A program made the translations under genes and the position numbers. DNA of 64,000 bases from VRUE01 sp963716245. Lineage in GTDB: Bacteria > Actinomycetota > Thermoleophilia > Solirubrobacterales > 70-9. The notes beneath the pieces are model-generated. The model was given only the letters and a program-made list of their open reading frames with translations. It did no database searches and had not been told where the DNA came from. Of this stretch, positions 36,068 through 45,218 are shown one piece after another (position 1 is the stretch's first letter; each line of letters opens with the position of its first letter). Where the stretch lies: positions 2,584,420-2,648,419 of the forward strand of contig OY970300.1 of assembly GCA_963716245.1 (NCBI GenBank). Direction: 5' to 3'.

Positions 36068-36708
36068 TGCGCTGGGCCGTCCTCCAGTTCCCCGGCTCCT
36101 GCGACGAGCGGGACGCGGTGCGCGCCTGCGAGCGCAGCGGCGGCGAGGCGCGGCTGCTCTGGCACGAGGATCGGGACCTCGACGGCGTCGACGCGGTCGT
36201 CGTCCCCGGCGGTTTCTCTTACGGCGACTACCTGCGGGCCGGCGCGATCGCCCGCTTCTCCCCGGCGATGGAGGCGGTCGCCGAGTTCGCCGCTGCGGGC
36301 GGCCCGGTGCTGGGGATCTGCAACGGCTTCCAGGTACTCTGCGAAGCGGACCTGCTGCCCGGCGCCCTCCTCCGCAACGAGTCCCTGCGCTTCCTCTGCC
36401 GCCAGGTCGATCTGATCGCCGATGACGGCGAGCGCCTCTCGATCCCGGTCAAGCACGGCGAAGGCCGGTACTACGCGCCCGAGGAGATGCTCGACGAGCT
36501 GGAGGCGAACGGGCAGGTCGCCTACCGCTACGCGCCGGGGGAGAACCCGAACGGGTCGGCGCGCGACATCGCCGGCGTCACCAACGAGGCCGGCAACGTG
36601 CTCGGCCTGATGCCGCATCCAGAGCACGCCGTCGACCCGCTGGAGGGGTCGACGGACGGCCTGCGGGTGTTCGAGCGCATGGCCCGGCTGGCGCGCGTCG
36701 CGGCATGA
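36067..36708 (+). CDS. purQ: FGAM synthase glutamine amidotransferase subunit PurQ
   Basis: It releases ammonia from glutamine for PurL. The 213-residue class I amidotransferase has LQFPGSCDERDAV at the start, VVVPGGFSYGDYLRAG, GPVLGICNGFQVL with the nucleophilic cysteine, and GLMPHPEHAVD with the His-Glu pair. It is coupled to purS and purL by overlapping stop and start codons. Confidence 0.96.
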   Translation: MRWAVLQFPGSCDERDAVRACERSGGEARLLWHEDRDLDGVDAVVVPGGFSYGDYLRAGAIARFSPAMEAVAEFAAAGGPVLGICNGFQVLCEADLLPGALLRNESLRFLCRQVDLIADDGERLSIPVKHGEGRYYAPEEMLDELEANGQVAYRYAPGENPNGSARDIAGVTNEAGNVLGLMPHPEHAVDPLEGSTDGLRVFERMARLARVAA

Positions 36709-38903
36709 CCGTCGAGACGGCCAAGCACCGCGAGCTCGGGCTGACCGACGCCGAGTTCGAGCTGATCCAGGAGAAGCTCGGCCGCGAGCCCAACGACGTC
36801 GAGCTGGCGATGTTCAGCCTGCTCTGGTCCGAGCACTGCGCCTACAAGCACTCGCGCAAGCTGCTGCGGCGGCTGCCGACCGAGGGGGAGCGGGTCGTGA
36901 TGGGGCCGGGCGAGAACGCCGGCGCGGTCGACGTCGGCTCGGGACACGCGGTCGCCTTCAAGGTCGAGTCGCACAACCACCCGAGCGCGGTCGAACCGTT
37001 CGAGGGCGCCGCGACCGGCGTCGGCGGGATCCTGCGCGACGTCTTCGCGCTCGGCGCGCGTCCGATCGCGATCCTCGACTCGCTGCGCTTCGGCGAGCTC
37101 GACTCGGAGCGCTCGCGCTTCCTGCTCGACGGCGCCGTGCGCGGGATCGGCCACTACGGCAACTCGATCGGCGTGCCGACGGTCGGCGGCGAGATCTACT
37201 TCGAGGCGCCCTACGAGCACAACTGCCTGGTCAACGCGATGTGCGTCGGGCTGGCGAAGACCGACGAGATGGTCCGCGCCGCGGCCGCCGGGGTCGGCAA
37301 CGCGATCGTCCTGATGGGCGCCTCGACCGGGCGCGACGGGATCGGCGGTGCCTCGGTGCTCGCCTCGGCCGAGCTCGGCGACGGCGACGAGGCGAAGCGG
37401 CCGACGGTGCAGATCGGCGACCCCTTCGAGGAGTCGAAGCTGCTCGAGTGCTGCCTGGAGCTGCTGAGCAAGGGCCTGCTGGTCTCGCTGCAGGACCTCG
37501 GCGCGGCCGGGCTGACCTCCTCGGCCGGGGAGATGGCCTCGGCCGGCGGGGTCGGGATCGACATCGACGTGGCGAGGGTGCCGCTGCGCGAGGCCGACAT
37601 GGAGCCCTTCGAGATCATGGTCTCCGAGTCCCAGGAGCGGATGCTCGCCGTGGTCGAGCCGGCCAGGGTCGCGGAGGTGATCGCGCTCTGCGAGAAGTGG
37701 CAGACCGGCGCCGCCGAGATAGGCGTCGTCACCGACGGCGGCCAGATCCGCATCCTGCGAGACGACGAGGTGGTGGGCGAGATGCCGGTCGAGGCGCTGG
37801 TCGACGGCTGCCCGCTCTATGACCTCGAGCCGGCCGAGCCGGAGGGCTGGATCTACGGCAACGAGGCCACGCTCGATCTGGGTGCATCGCCTGAGCAGAC
37901 CTTGCTCGCGCTGCTCGCCTCGCCCAGCATCGCCTCGAAGCGCTGGGCCTTCGAGCAGTACGACTCGATCGTTGGCTCGCGCACGGCGCGGCGACCGGAG
38001 TCGGCCGACGCGGCCGTCCTGGCGATTCCCGAGGCGGGCAACGCGATCGCGGTCTCGATCGACGGCAACGGGCGGCGGGTCGCCTGCGATCCCTACGCCG
38101 GGACCGTCGAGGCCGTGCTCGAGTGCGCCCAGAACCTCGCCTGCGTCGGTGCCGAGCCGCTCGGCCTGACCAACTGCCTCAACTTCGGCAACCCCGAGAA
38201 GCCGGCGCCCGCCTGGCAGCTCGACCGCGCGGTCAGCGGCCTCGCCGACGCCTGCGAGGCGCTCGGCGTGCCGGTCGTCGGCGGCAACGTCTCCCTCTAC
38301 AACGAGGGGCCGGAAGGGCCGATCTACCCGACGCCGGTGGTCGGCATGGTCGGCGAACTGCCCGACCCGACCGTGACGGCGCCGAGCGGCTTCGCCCGCG
38401 AGGGCGACGCGATCGCGCTCGTCGGACCCTTCGCGCCCTCGCTCGCGGGCTCGGAGCTGGCCAAGCTGCGCGGCGAACTCGGACCCGGCCTCCCCCGCTC
38501 CGACATCACGACGGTCGCGGCCGCCTGCGCCGCCGTCCGTGACGCGGTGCGCGCCGGCGCGCTCGGCTCGGCCCACGACGTCAGCGACGGCGGCCTCGCC
38601 GTCGCCCTGGCCGAGGCGGCGATCGCAGGCGGCCTCGGCTGCCGCGTCGATCTGGCGCCGTTGCTCCAACGCGGCTGCTCGTCCGAGGAGGCGCTGTTCG
38701 GCGAAGGGCCGGGCGGCTTCGTCGTCAGCGGCGAGCGGGCGGCGCTGGAGGCGATCGGCGTGGGCGGCGGTGTCGCGGTCGTCCACCTCGGCGAGGTCGT
38801 TGCGGGCGGACGCCTCGAGCTGACCGTGGGCGACGCGTCGATAGCCACCGCGGTCGATGACCTAGCGAGCGCTTGGCACTCGCTAGGCGCCCGGCTCGGC
38901 TAA
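36705..38903 (+). CDS. purL: FGAM synthase subunit PurL
   Basis: This ATP-dependent synthase subunit converts FGAR to FGAM using ammonia from PurQ. The 732-residue length fits the small PurL that works with separate PurS and PurQ. Visible motifs include SLLWSEHCAYKHSRK, FKVESHNHPSAVEP, GVGGILRDVFALGARP and SLQDLGAAGLTSS in the first half, and GNPEKPAPAWQ, GGNVSLYNE and SAHDVSDGGLAVALAE in the second. It overlaps purQ by four bases (ATGA). Confidence 0.97.
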   Translation: MTVETAKHRELGLTDAEFELIQEKLGREPNDVELAMFSLLWSEHCAYKHSRKLLRRLPTEGERVVMGPGENAGAVDVGSGHAVAFKVESHNHPSAVEPFEGAATGVGGILRDVFALGARPIAILDSLRFGELDSERSRFLLDGAVRGIGHYGNSIGVPTVGGEIYFEAPYEHNCLVNAMCVGLAKTDEMVRAAAAGVGNAIVLMGASTGRDGIGGASVLASAELGDGDEAKRPTVQIGDPFEESKLLECCLELLSKGLLVSLQDLGAAGLTSSAGEMASAGGVGIDIDVARVPLREADMEPFEIMVSESQERMLAVVEPARVAEVIALCEKWQTGAAEIGVVTDGGQIRILRDDEVVGEMPVEALVDGCPLYDLEPAEPEGWIYGNEATLDLGASPEQTLLALLASPSIASKRWAFEQYDSIVGSRTARRPESADAAVLAIPEAGNAIAVSIDGNGRRVACDPYAGTVEAVLECAQNLACVGAEPLGLTNCLNFGNPEKPAPAWQLDRAVSGLADACEALGVPVVGGNVSLYNEGPEGPIYPTPVVGMVGELPDPTVTAPSGFAREGDAIALVGPFAPSLAGSELAKLRGELGPGLPRSDITTVAAACAAVRDAVRAGALGSAHDVSDGGLAVALAEAAIAGGLGCRVDLAPLLQRGCSSEEALFGEGPGGFVVSGERAALEAIGVGGGVAVVHLGEVVAGGRLELTVGDASIATAVDDLASAWHSLGARLG

Positions 38904-38910
38904 CGCCGGC

Positions 38911-38930
38911 CGACGGGCCGATTTCCGTCG
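38911..38930. terminator. Possible bidirectional terminator between purL and a convergent small gene
   Basis: CGACGG and CCGTCG form a six-bp stem with an eight-base loop just after the purL stop. There is no T-run, so this is weak. Confidence 0.3.
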
Positions 38931-38958
38931 CCAGGAGCCCTGTTTCAGTCCCGTCGAC

Positions 38959-39201
38959 CTAGAACGGCAGCTTCGAGCGGGCGCCCTGGCCGGCGGAGTG
39001 GCTCTTGTCGGCGGCGCGGCGCGATTTGCCGAACGATTTGCTGAGCAGCCTGCCGAGCGGTCCGGGGGCCTTGCCGCCGGCGCGCTGGCCGACCGAGAAG
39101 CCCTTGTCGGTGCCGCGGCGGGCGTGGTCGGAGAGCCTCGGCAACAGGAAACCCAGCACCAGCAGCAGCACACATATCCCCACTACGGCGGCGATCAACA
39201 C
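38959..39201 (-). CDS. Small single-pass membrane protein, function unknown
   Basis: From the GTG at 39201, preceded by GGAGGAGG, the 80-residue product has one membrane helix (LIAAVVGICVLLLVLGFLL) and a basic, Gly/Lys/Ser-rich tail with the near-repeat KGFSVGQRAGGKAPG and KSHSAGQGARSK. No family is recognised. A TATACC sequence about 35 bases upstream could be its -10 box. It lies alone between convergent purL and a divergent transporter region. Confidence 0.6.
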   Translation of the reverse strand: MLIAAVVGICVLLLVLGFLLPRLSDHARRGTDKGFSVGQRAGGKAPGPLGRLLSKSFGKSRRAADKSHSAGQGARSKLPF

Positions 39202-39338
39202 GGTGGCCCTCCTCCTCGATTGGAACTGTCCACCCGGTATATGCCTGCGATCGCCCCGGTTTAAACAACCTTCGCAGCGGGGACCCGCGAGGGCAGGAGC
39301 CGCAGCCCTCTCCGAGGGTGACGACGGAGGAGAAGGAC

Positions 39339-39449
39339 GTGATACGACGGGCGACCACGGGACTTGTCTGCCTGGGAGTCGCGTTGCTCGTCGCCGTCGC
39401 CCTCGGCGGTTGCGGTGGCGAGCGGAGGAGGTCGCCATGGCGGAGATAA
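39339..39449 (+). CDS. Very short lipoprotein-like leader peptide
   Basis: GTG at 39339, preceded by GGAGGAGAAGGA, opens 36 codons giving MIRRATTGLVCLGVALLVAV and then ALGGCGGERRRSPWRR. This is a bacterial lipoprotein signal with lipobox LGGC but almost no mature part. The stop at 39449 overlaps the start of the ABC ATPase gene. It could be the stump of a lost sugar-binding lipoprotein gene, or a leader peptide that couples translation to the ATPase. Confidence 0.4.
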   Translation: MIRRATTGLVCLGVALLVAVALGGCGGERRRSPWRR

Positions 39450-40651
39450 CCCTCGACGGAGTGACCAAGGCCTTCCCCGACGGGACGGAGGCGGTCAAGG
39501 ACATGGACCTCGCGGTCGGCGACGGCGAGTTCATGATCCTCGTCGGGCCGTCCGGCTGCGGCAAGTCGACCGCGCTGCGGATGATCGCCGGGCTCGAGGA
39601 CATCACCGACGGGGAGGTGAGGATCGACGGCGAGGTCGTCAACGGCCGCGCGCCGAAGGACCGCGACGTCGCGATGGTCTTCCAGAACTACGCGCTCTAC
39701 CCGCACATGACCGTGCGCGAGAACATGGGCTTCGCGCTGAAGCTGGCCGGGGTCGACAAGGGGGAGATCGACGAGAAGGTCGAGCGGGCCGCGCGGACGC
39801 TCGACCTGACCCAGCACCTCGACCGACGCCCGGCCAACCTCTCGGGCGGGCAGCGCCAGCGGGTCGCGATGGGACGGGCGATCGTCCGCGACCCGAAAGC
39901 CTTCCTGATGGACGAGCCGCTCTCCAACCTCGACGCGAAGCTGCGCGTGCAGATGCGGACCGAGGTGGCGAAACTGCAGTCGCGGCTGGAGACGACGACC
40001 GTCTACGTCACCCACGACCAGACCGAGGCGATGACGCTCGGCGACCGGGTCGCGGTGATGCGGGCCGGCGAGCTGCAGCAGGTTGGCACCCCGGCCGAGC
40101 TCTACGACAACCCCCGCAACCTCTTCGTCGCCGGCTTCATCGGCTCCCCGGCGATGAACTTCATGCCGGCCGACATCGACGGCGACCGCGCGAAGCTGCC
40201 GATCGGCGAGGCCGAGCTGAGCGAGGAGGTGCGGAGACACCGCGACGGGCCGGCGATCGCCGGCCTGCGGCCGGAGAGCTTCGAGGACGCCTCCCTGGTC
40301 GGTGACCTGGCCGACGAGCGGGGCATCGTCTTCGAGGCGACGATCGACCTGGTCGAGTCGCTCGGCTCCGACCTCTATGCCTACTTCCACGTCCGCTCGG
40401 AGGGCATCGAGTCCGATCAGCTCGCCGACGTGGTCGCCGACAGCCTCGAGGAAACCGGCGCCACCGAAGTGCGCGAGGGCGAACAGCAGATGGTCGCCCG
40501 GCTCGACCCGGCAAGCCGGATCAAGCGCCGCGAGACCGCCAAGCTCTGGGCCGACACCGCCAAGCTGCACCTGTTCGACCCCGAGAGCGGCGAGAGCCTC
40601 GCCGCCGAGTCGGGCGGCGCGACGGCGGAGTCGGGGGGAGTGCCCGCTTAG
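39437..40651 (+). CDS. ABC transporter ATP-binding protein, sugar-importer (MalK/UgpC/MsmX) type
   Basis: The 404-residue product has Walker A GPSGCGKST, the signature LSGGQRQRVAMGRAIVRDP, Walker B FLMDEPLSNLDAKLR, the H-loop VTHDQTEAMTL and a C-terminal TOBE-like regulatory domain, as in carbohydrate importer ATPases that serve several transporters. The permeases and binding protein are absent from the window, so it may energise importers encoded elsewhere. GGAGGAGGT precedes the ATG. The last 15 residues are Ala/Glu/Gly-rich repeats. Confidence 0.9.
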   Translation: MAEITLDGVTKAFPDGTEAVKDMDLAVGDGEFMILVGPSGCGKSTALRMIAGLEDITDGEVRIDGEVVNGRAPKDRDVAMVFQNYALYPHMTVRENMGFALKLAGVDKGEIDEKVERAARTLDLTQHLDRRPANLSGGQRQRVAMGRAIVRDPKAFLMDEPLSNLDAKLRVQMRTEVAKLQSRLETTTVYVTHDQTEAMTLGDRVAVMRAGELQQVGTPAELYDNPRNLFVAGFIGSPAMNFMPADIDGDRAKLPIGEAELSEEVRRHRDGPAIAGLRPESFEDASLVGDLADERGIVFEATIDLVESLGSDLYAYFHVRSEGIESDQLADVVADSLEETGATEVREGEQQMVARLDPASRIKRRETAKLWADTAKLHLFDPESGESLAAESGGATAESGGVPA

Positions 40652-40667
40652 CTCCCCAACAGTGCCG

Positions 40668-41888
40668 TCATCGGCGCCGGGCCGGCCTCCGTTGCACAGG
40701 AGGGACGACGAGCTTGTGGGCCCTGCGCATATAGCGATCGAACTGCGGCACGGTGAACGCGGCCAGGCCGAAACCGGGCGTGTAGAGGAGGCCCTTGTCG
40801 ATCAGGCGAGCGCGGGTAGGGCCGAGCTGCTCGGAGGTGCGTTCGAGCAGCCGCGCCACGTTGCGGGCCTGCTGCGGCTCGGGGCCGAGCTCCGCCATCG
40901 CGCGCAGGTACTGCAGCTCGAGGTCGGTCGTGCGCTCCGCACGCACCTTGAAGAAGCTGCTGTCGAGCTTCGCCTCGACGAGATCCTGCGCTTCTTCTAC
41001 GTCCGAGCGCGAGATCGTCCCACCGCGACCTTGGTCCCAAACGATCGAGCCATACTCCTGCAGGAAATAGGGATAGCCCTCCGTGTAGGCCACGATCGCC
41101 TCGGCCGCTCCCGGTTCGTAGGTGACCCCGTTCTCGACAGCCGGATCGACGAGTGCCTTCAGCGCCTCGCGCTCGGGAAGGCTGCCGACCATCGGAAACT
41201 TGAAGAGCCTCTCGGCGTATGACTTCGCCTCTCCGGCGAGTTCGGGCAGCTGCGGCAAGCCCGCTCCGACGAAGGTCACCGGCAGACTGCGCTGGACGGT
41301 CTTGTGGAGCGCGGCGATCAACGCCTCGAGCTCGCTCAAGCGAAGGAAGTGGACCTCGTCGAAAAGGAAGACGACCCCCGAAGCCTGCTCTTGGGCCGCT
41401 TCGCCGATGGAGACGAGGACGTCGGTGAGGTCCTCGGCAAGGCTGCCCGAGTCGGCCATGCCCTCCAGTGGATCGACGTCGCCGAGGCTCGCCGAAAGCT
41501 CGCCGTCAGGATTGATCGTGAGCTGAAAGGAGCGCAAGACCTGGGCGGCGCGCCGGCCCCGCTCCTTCCAGCGCGCTCGTGGCGCGACTTGGAGGAGTGC
41601 GCGGCGGGCGAGCAGGGCCATTCGGCGACCGAAATCCTCATGCTTGGTGATCTCCGCGTCGATCGTGGTCCACTCGCGCTGCCGGGCTTTGTCGAGGAAC
41701 TCGCCGAGCAACACGGTCCTGCCCACCCCTCGGAGGCCGATGATGATCATCGATTGCGCCGTATAACCCCGACGGAGGCGGCCGAGCAGAAGCTCGAAGG
41801 CGTCGAGCTCGTCCGCACGCCCGGCGAGAAGGGGTGGGCGGGCGCCGGCGTTCGGCGTATAGGGATTGTCCTCCGGCGATCTGCCCAT
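40668..41888 (-). CDS. AAA ATPase-like protein with an altered Walker A motif
   Basis: The 406-residue protein resembles archaeal-type ATPases that regulate or partner other systems. The phosphate-binding loop is IIGLRGVGRTVLL: the Walker A lysine is replaced by arginine. Walker B is VVFLFDEVHFL, followed by a sensor-like VTFVGAGLPQLP. A winged-helix region follows at the C-terminus (ARLLERTSEQLGPTRARLID, KGLLYTPGFGLAAF). It starts at an ATG within a region of lower GC. The purF leader lies about 185 bases upstream on the opposite strand. Its role is unknown. Confidence 0.75.
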   Translation of the reverse strand: MGRSPEDNPYTPNAGARPPLLAGRADELDAFELLLGRLRRGYTAQSMIIIGLRGVGRTVLLGEFLDKARQREWTTIDAEITKHEDFGRRMALLARRALLQVAPRARWKERGRRAAQVLRSFQLTINPDGELSASLGDVDPLEGMADSGSLAEDLTDVLVSIGEAAQEQASGVVFLFDEVHFLRLSELEALIAALHKTVQRSLPVTFVGAGLPQLPELAGEAKSYAERLFKFPMVGSLPEREALKALVDPAVENGVTYEPGAAEAIVAYTEGYPYFLQEYGSIVWDQGRGGTISRSDVEEAQDLVEAKLDSSFFKVRAERTTDLELQYLRAMAELGPEPQQARNVARLLERTSEQLGPTRARLIDKGLLYTPGFGLAAFTVPQFDRYMRRAHKLVVPPVQRRPARRR

Positions 41889-42073
41889 TGACGAGATTAT
41901 CCGACTTTAGCCGGATGTGAAAAACCCTGATAAAGAAGTCAAGCCCCCTAGGGGACCCAGGATAAGACGGCTGGACATGGAGGCCGTCAGCGGGTCCATC
42001 GGCGCTGGTACTCTGCCGGGGTAGGCAGTCCGCCTGCGCGTCTCGTCCTTCGCAACCAAGGAAGCACGCGCCT
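41889..42073. other. Intergenic region between the ATPase gene and purF
   Basis: This 185-bp stretch separates divergent genes. It is locally A/T-rich near 41890-41945 and contains small inverted repeats such as ATCCG/CGGAT and GACGGC/GCCGTC (41969-41991). No reading frame or RNA is recognised. Confidence 0.4.
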
Positions 42074-43516
42074 TTGACTCCGCCTCACGGGCAGATAGAT
42101 CGCGACAAGCCGCGCGAGGAATGCGGCGTCTTCGGCGTATTCGCGCCCGGGCACGATGTCGCCCGCCTCGCCTACTTCGCCCTCTACGCGCTCCAGCACC
42201 GCGGTCAGGAGTCGGCCGGGATCGCGACCTGCGAGGGCGGCCACATCACGACGCTACGCGACGCCGGGCTGGTCTCCCAGGTCTTCGACGAGGAGAAGCT
42301 GCGGGCGCTGGAGGGCGACATGGCGATCGGCCACGTGCGCTACTCGACCACCGGCGGCGGCTCGTGGGAGAACGCGCAGCCGGTCTGGCGCGACGACGGC
42401 CGCGAGATCGCCCTCGCCCACAACGGCAACCTGACCAACGCGGTCGAGCTGTGGAGCGAGCTGAAGGAGCGGGGCATCGCCTTCCGCGGCACCTCGGACT
42501 CGGAGATCATCGCGGCGCTGCTCTCCTCCAGCGAAGGGCGGTTCATCGAGGACGTCGTCGCCGACGTGATGCCGCGGCTGCAGGGCGCCTACTCGACCGT
42601 GGCGATGACAAAGCACGCGATCGTCGCCTTCCGCGACCCGCACGGCGTGCGGCCGCTCTCGCTGGGCAAGCTCGACGACCGCTTCGTCGTCGCCTCGGAG
42701 AGCTGCGCCTTCGACATCATCGGCGCCGAGCTGCTGCGCGAGGTGCGCCCGGGCGAGATGGTCTCCCTGACCGAGCGCGGGCTGGAGACGCGGCAGGTAG
42801 TCAAGGCCGGCCGCCCCGCGCACTGCGTCTTCGAGCACATCTACTTCTCGCGCCCCGACAGCCGGCTCGAGGGCAAGGTGCTGCAGCAGGTCCGCGGCCG
42901 GATGGGCGAGATCCTCTGGCGCGAGGCGCCGGTCGATGCCGACCTGGTGATCTCGGTGCCCGACTCGGGCAACCCCGCCGCCGCCGGGTTCGCGCGCGCC
43001 TCGGGGCTGCCGCGCGACGACGGCCTGATCAAGAACCGCTACGTGGCCCGCACCTTCATCCAGCCCGGCCAGGAGCTGCGCAAGCACGGCCTGCGGCTCA
43101 AGTTCAACCCGCTGCCGGAGATCGTCGCCGGCAGGCGGATCGTCGTCGTCGACGACTCGATCGTCCGCGGCAACACGACCCGGCAGATCGTCGGCATGCT
43201 GCGCGAAGCCGGCGCGAGCGAGGTGCATCTGCGGATCTCGGCGCCGCCGATCCGCAACCCGTGCCACTACGGCGTCGACATGTCGAGCCGCGAGGAGATG
43301 ATCGCCCACGAGCGGACGATCGAGGAGATCGCCGACGAGCTGGGCGCCGACTCGCTCGCCTACCTCTCGATGGAGGGCGTCTACGAGGCGATCGGCACGC
43401 CGCCCGAGGACCACTGCGACGCCTGCTTCACCGGCCGCTACCCGCTCGGCGATCCCGAGGACGCGAACGGCAAGTTCGCCCTGGAGGAGATCGCCGTGGT
43501 GCCGGCGACCCCTTAG
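42074..43516 (+). CDS. purF: Amidophosphoribosyltransferase
   Basis: It commits PRPP and glutamine to purine synthesis. The 480-residue product starts at a TTG, with a propeptide of about 16 residues before the catalytic cysteine in REECGVFGVF. Glutaminase motifs YALQHRGQESAG and GHVRYSTTGG follow. The PRPP-binding loop is IVVVDDSIVRGNTTRQIV. Cysteines in NPCHYGVD and DHCDACF fit the iron-sulfur-containing class. AAGGAAG lies upstream at long spacing, so the start is acceptable but not certain. Confidence 0.95.
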   Translation: MTPPHGQIDRDKPREECGVFGVFAPGHDVARLAYFALYALQHRGQESAGIATCEGGHITTLRDAGLVSQVFDEEKLRALEGDMAIGHVRYSTTGGGSWENAQPVWRDDGREIALAHNGNLTNAVELWSELKERGIAFRGTSDSEIIAALLSSSEGRFIEDVVADVMPRLQGAYSTVAMTKHAIVAFRDPHGVRPLSLGKLDDRFVVASESCAFDIIGAELLREVRPGEMVSLTERGLETRQVVKAGRPAHCVFEHIYFSRPDSRLEGKVLQQVRGRMGEILWREAPVDADLVISVPDSGNPAAAGFARASGLPRDDGLIKNRYVARTFIQPGQELRKHGLRLKFNPLPEIVAGRRIVVVDDSIVRGNTTRQIVGMLREAGASEVHLRISAPPIRNPCHYGVDMSSREEMIAHERTIEEIADELGADSLAYLSMEGVYEAIGTPPEDHCDACFTGRYPLGDPEDANGKFALEEIAVVPATP

Positions 43517-43535
43517 CCCACGACCGCTCGCCGCC

Positions 43536-44147
43536 ATGCTCGTCCACGACAGGTTCGTGTTCCTGCAGATGCGGAAGACCGCCTCGACCTTCCTCGTCGA
43601 CGCGCTCGAAGACGAGCTGCCGGATGGCAGCCTGGAGCGCCATCGCAAGCACGCCCCGTGGGGGGAGATGCCGTCCGAGGCGGCGGAGCGGCCGGTGCTC
43701 GCCTTCGTCCGCAACCCCTGGGACTGGTACACGTCCTGGTACCACTTCAACCGCGAAAACGGCGGCCAGCCCAACGGCTTCTGGATCGCCATGTCGCAGG
43801 CGGGCGAGCTCGACTTCCCCGCGACGATGCGCAACGCCTTCCAGCTCGGCTTCGCGATCATGGGAGGCGACCTCTACTCGACCCTGTTCAGGAACCTGGT
43901 CGGGGACGGGCTGGACTCGAGCCGGCTGACCGTCGGCCGCTTCGAGTCGCTGATCGATGATTTCGAGCGATTCCTCGACTGCGCCGGCGTGGAGCTTCCC
44001 GACGGCGCCATCGACCGCATCCGCTTGCGATCGCCGCTCAACGCGAGCGTGCACGAGCCCTACCGGGAGTACTACGACGAGGGGACCCGCGACCTCGTCG
44101 CGACGTGGTGCCGACCGCTGATCGAGCGGTTCGGATACGAGTTCTGA
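43536..44147 (+). CDS. Sulfotransferase-family protein
   Basis: The 203-residue protein has an N-terminal PAPS-binding-like loop, VFLQMRKTASTFLVDAL, corresponding to the KTAGT motif of membrane-type sulfotransferases. AFVRNPWDWYTSWYHF corresponds to the 3'-phosphate-binding RNPxxxxxS region. The product would transfer sulfate to a carbohydrate or lipid, but the acceptor is unknown. The length is short for the family yet includes the main motifs. It starts 19 bases after purF. Confidence 0.75.
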   Translation: MLVHDRFVFLQMRKTASTFLVDALEDELPDGSLERHRKHAPWGEMPSEAAERPVLAFVRNPWDWYTSWYHFNRENGGQPNGFWIAMSQAGELDFPATMRNAFQLGFAIMGGDLYSTLFRNLVGDGLDSSRLTVGRFESLIDDFERFLDCAGVELPDGAIDRIRLRSPLNASVHEPYREYYDEGTRDLVATWCRPLIERFGYEF

Positions 44148-44183
44148 GCCCCACGCGGAGGCTCGGTGCTCGGTGCCGTCCCG

Positions 44184-45170
44184 CTACGGGTGTGGGCCCC
44201 AGGCGGGCGGGCCGAGGATGCTGCCGAAGCCTTCTTCTTCGACTCCGGCGCTGTCGAAGATCTTCGGCTCGAGCGCGGCATCAGTCCGCATCACTTCGAG
44301 CTCGGCGCCGCGGCCGCCGGAGCCGAGCATCGCGATGTGCCTGCCGTCGGGGGAGAAGGACGGATGCGAGTGCGAGCGGCAGCGGGCGGGGAACGGCCGG
44401 CAGGGGGTCAGCTGCTTGACGCGGCTGCCGTCGGCGCGGGCGAGGAAGATGTTGGCGAAGCCGGGGCCCTCGTTGCTGACGAAGGCGATCCGCCGGCCGC
44501 TCGGCGCGTAGTCGGGTTCCTTGTCGTAGAGGGGACCGTCGATCAGCACGCGCAGCCCGCTGCCGTCGGGCAGCATCGTGAAGATGTCGCCGCGGTCGCC
44601 CCGCTCGTCCTCGTCGCGGTCGCTGACGAAGACGATCCGGCGGCCGTTCGGCGAGACGACCGGGTCGATGTCGTCGTGGTGGCCGCTGGTCAGCTGCAGC
44701 AGCCCGGTCCCGTCGAGGGCGATCGAGTAGATGTGGTTGTCGGGGCCGACGCTGCGGCTGAAGACGATCCTCCGGCCGTTCGGGAAGAAGGAGGGATCGG
44801 TGTCGCCAGCCGAGCCGCTGGTCAGCTGCCGCCTTTCGGTGCCGTCGCTGCGCATCACGAAGAGGTCGCCGCCGATGCCGCCGTCGCCGCCGTTGTTGAC
44901 GAACACCATCAGGCGGCCGTTCGCCGAGTAGGAGGGGCTGTGGTCGCCGACCACGGTCGTCAGCCGGCGGGCCGGCTGCTTGGCGCGCGGCCCGTGGACA
45001 AGCAGACCGCCGGTCGTCCTCACCTCGCCGCCGACTTCGGTCGATTCCGTCTTCGAGTAGGCGATCGGGCCCGGTTTGCCGGGGAAGGCGGCGGCGGCGG
45101 GGCCGGCCGTGCCCAGCAGCAGGAGGACCGCGAACGCGGCGACGGGGAGGCACTGTCGAACGCGGGGCAC
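44184..45170 (-). CDS. Secreted TolB-like beta-propeller protein
   Basis: The 328-residue product has a signal peptide (LPVAAFAVLLLLGTAGPAAAA) and at least five PD40/WD40-like repeats with the pattern DxxPxFSPDGRxIAF, for example DTDPSFFPNGRRIVFSR and DIDPVVSPNGRRIVFVS. It should fold as a beta-propeller outside the membrane and probably binds protein or glycan. The GTG at 45170 is chosen because TAGCGT lies seven bases upstream; a GTG nine bases earlier is in frame. It overlaps no other gene. Confidence 0.8.
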   Translation of the reverse strand: MPRVRQCLPVAAFAVLLLLGTAGPAAAAFPGKPGPIAYSKTESTEVGGEVRTTGGLLVHGPRAKQPARRLTTVVGDHSPSYSANGRLMVFVNNGGDGGIGGDLFVMRSDGTERRQLTSGSAGDTDPSFFPNGRRIVFSRSVGPDNHIYSIALDGTGLLQLTSGHHDDIDPVVSPNGRRIVFVSDRDEDERGDRGDIFTMLPDGSGLRVLIDGPLYDKEPDYAPSGRRIAFVSNEGPGFANIFLARADGSRVKQLTPCRPFPARCRSHSHPSFSPDGRHIAMLGSGGRGAELEVMRTDAALEPKIFDSAGVEEEGFGSILGPPAWGPHP

Positions 45171-45177
45171 GGAGCGC

Positions 45178-45183
45178 ACGCTA
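45178..45183 (-). promoter_or_regulatory. -10 box of the TolB-like gene
   Basis: TAGCGT on the reverse strand is followed after seven bases by the GTG at 45170. It lies upstream of the alternative start and supports the shorter protein. Confidence 0.4.
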
Positions 45184-45218
45184 TCCGAGTCGGTCCCCGG
45201 CGCGCAACGGCTGGTGCG

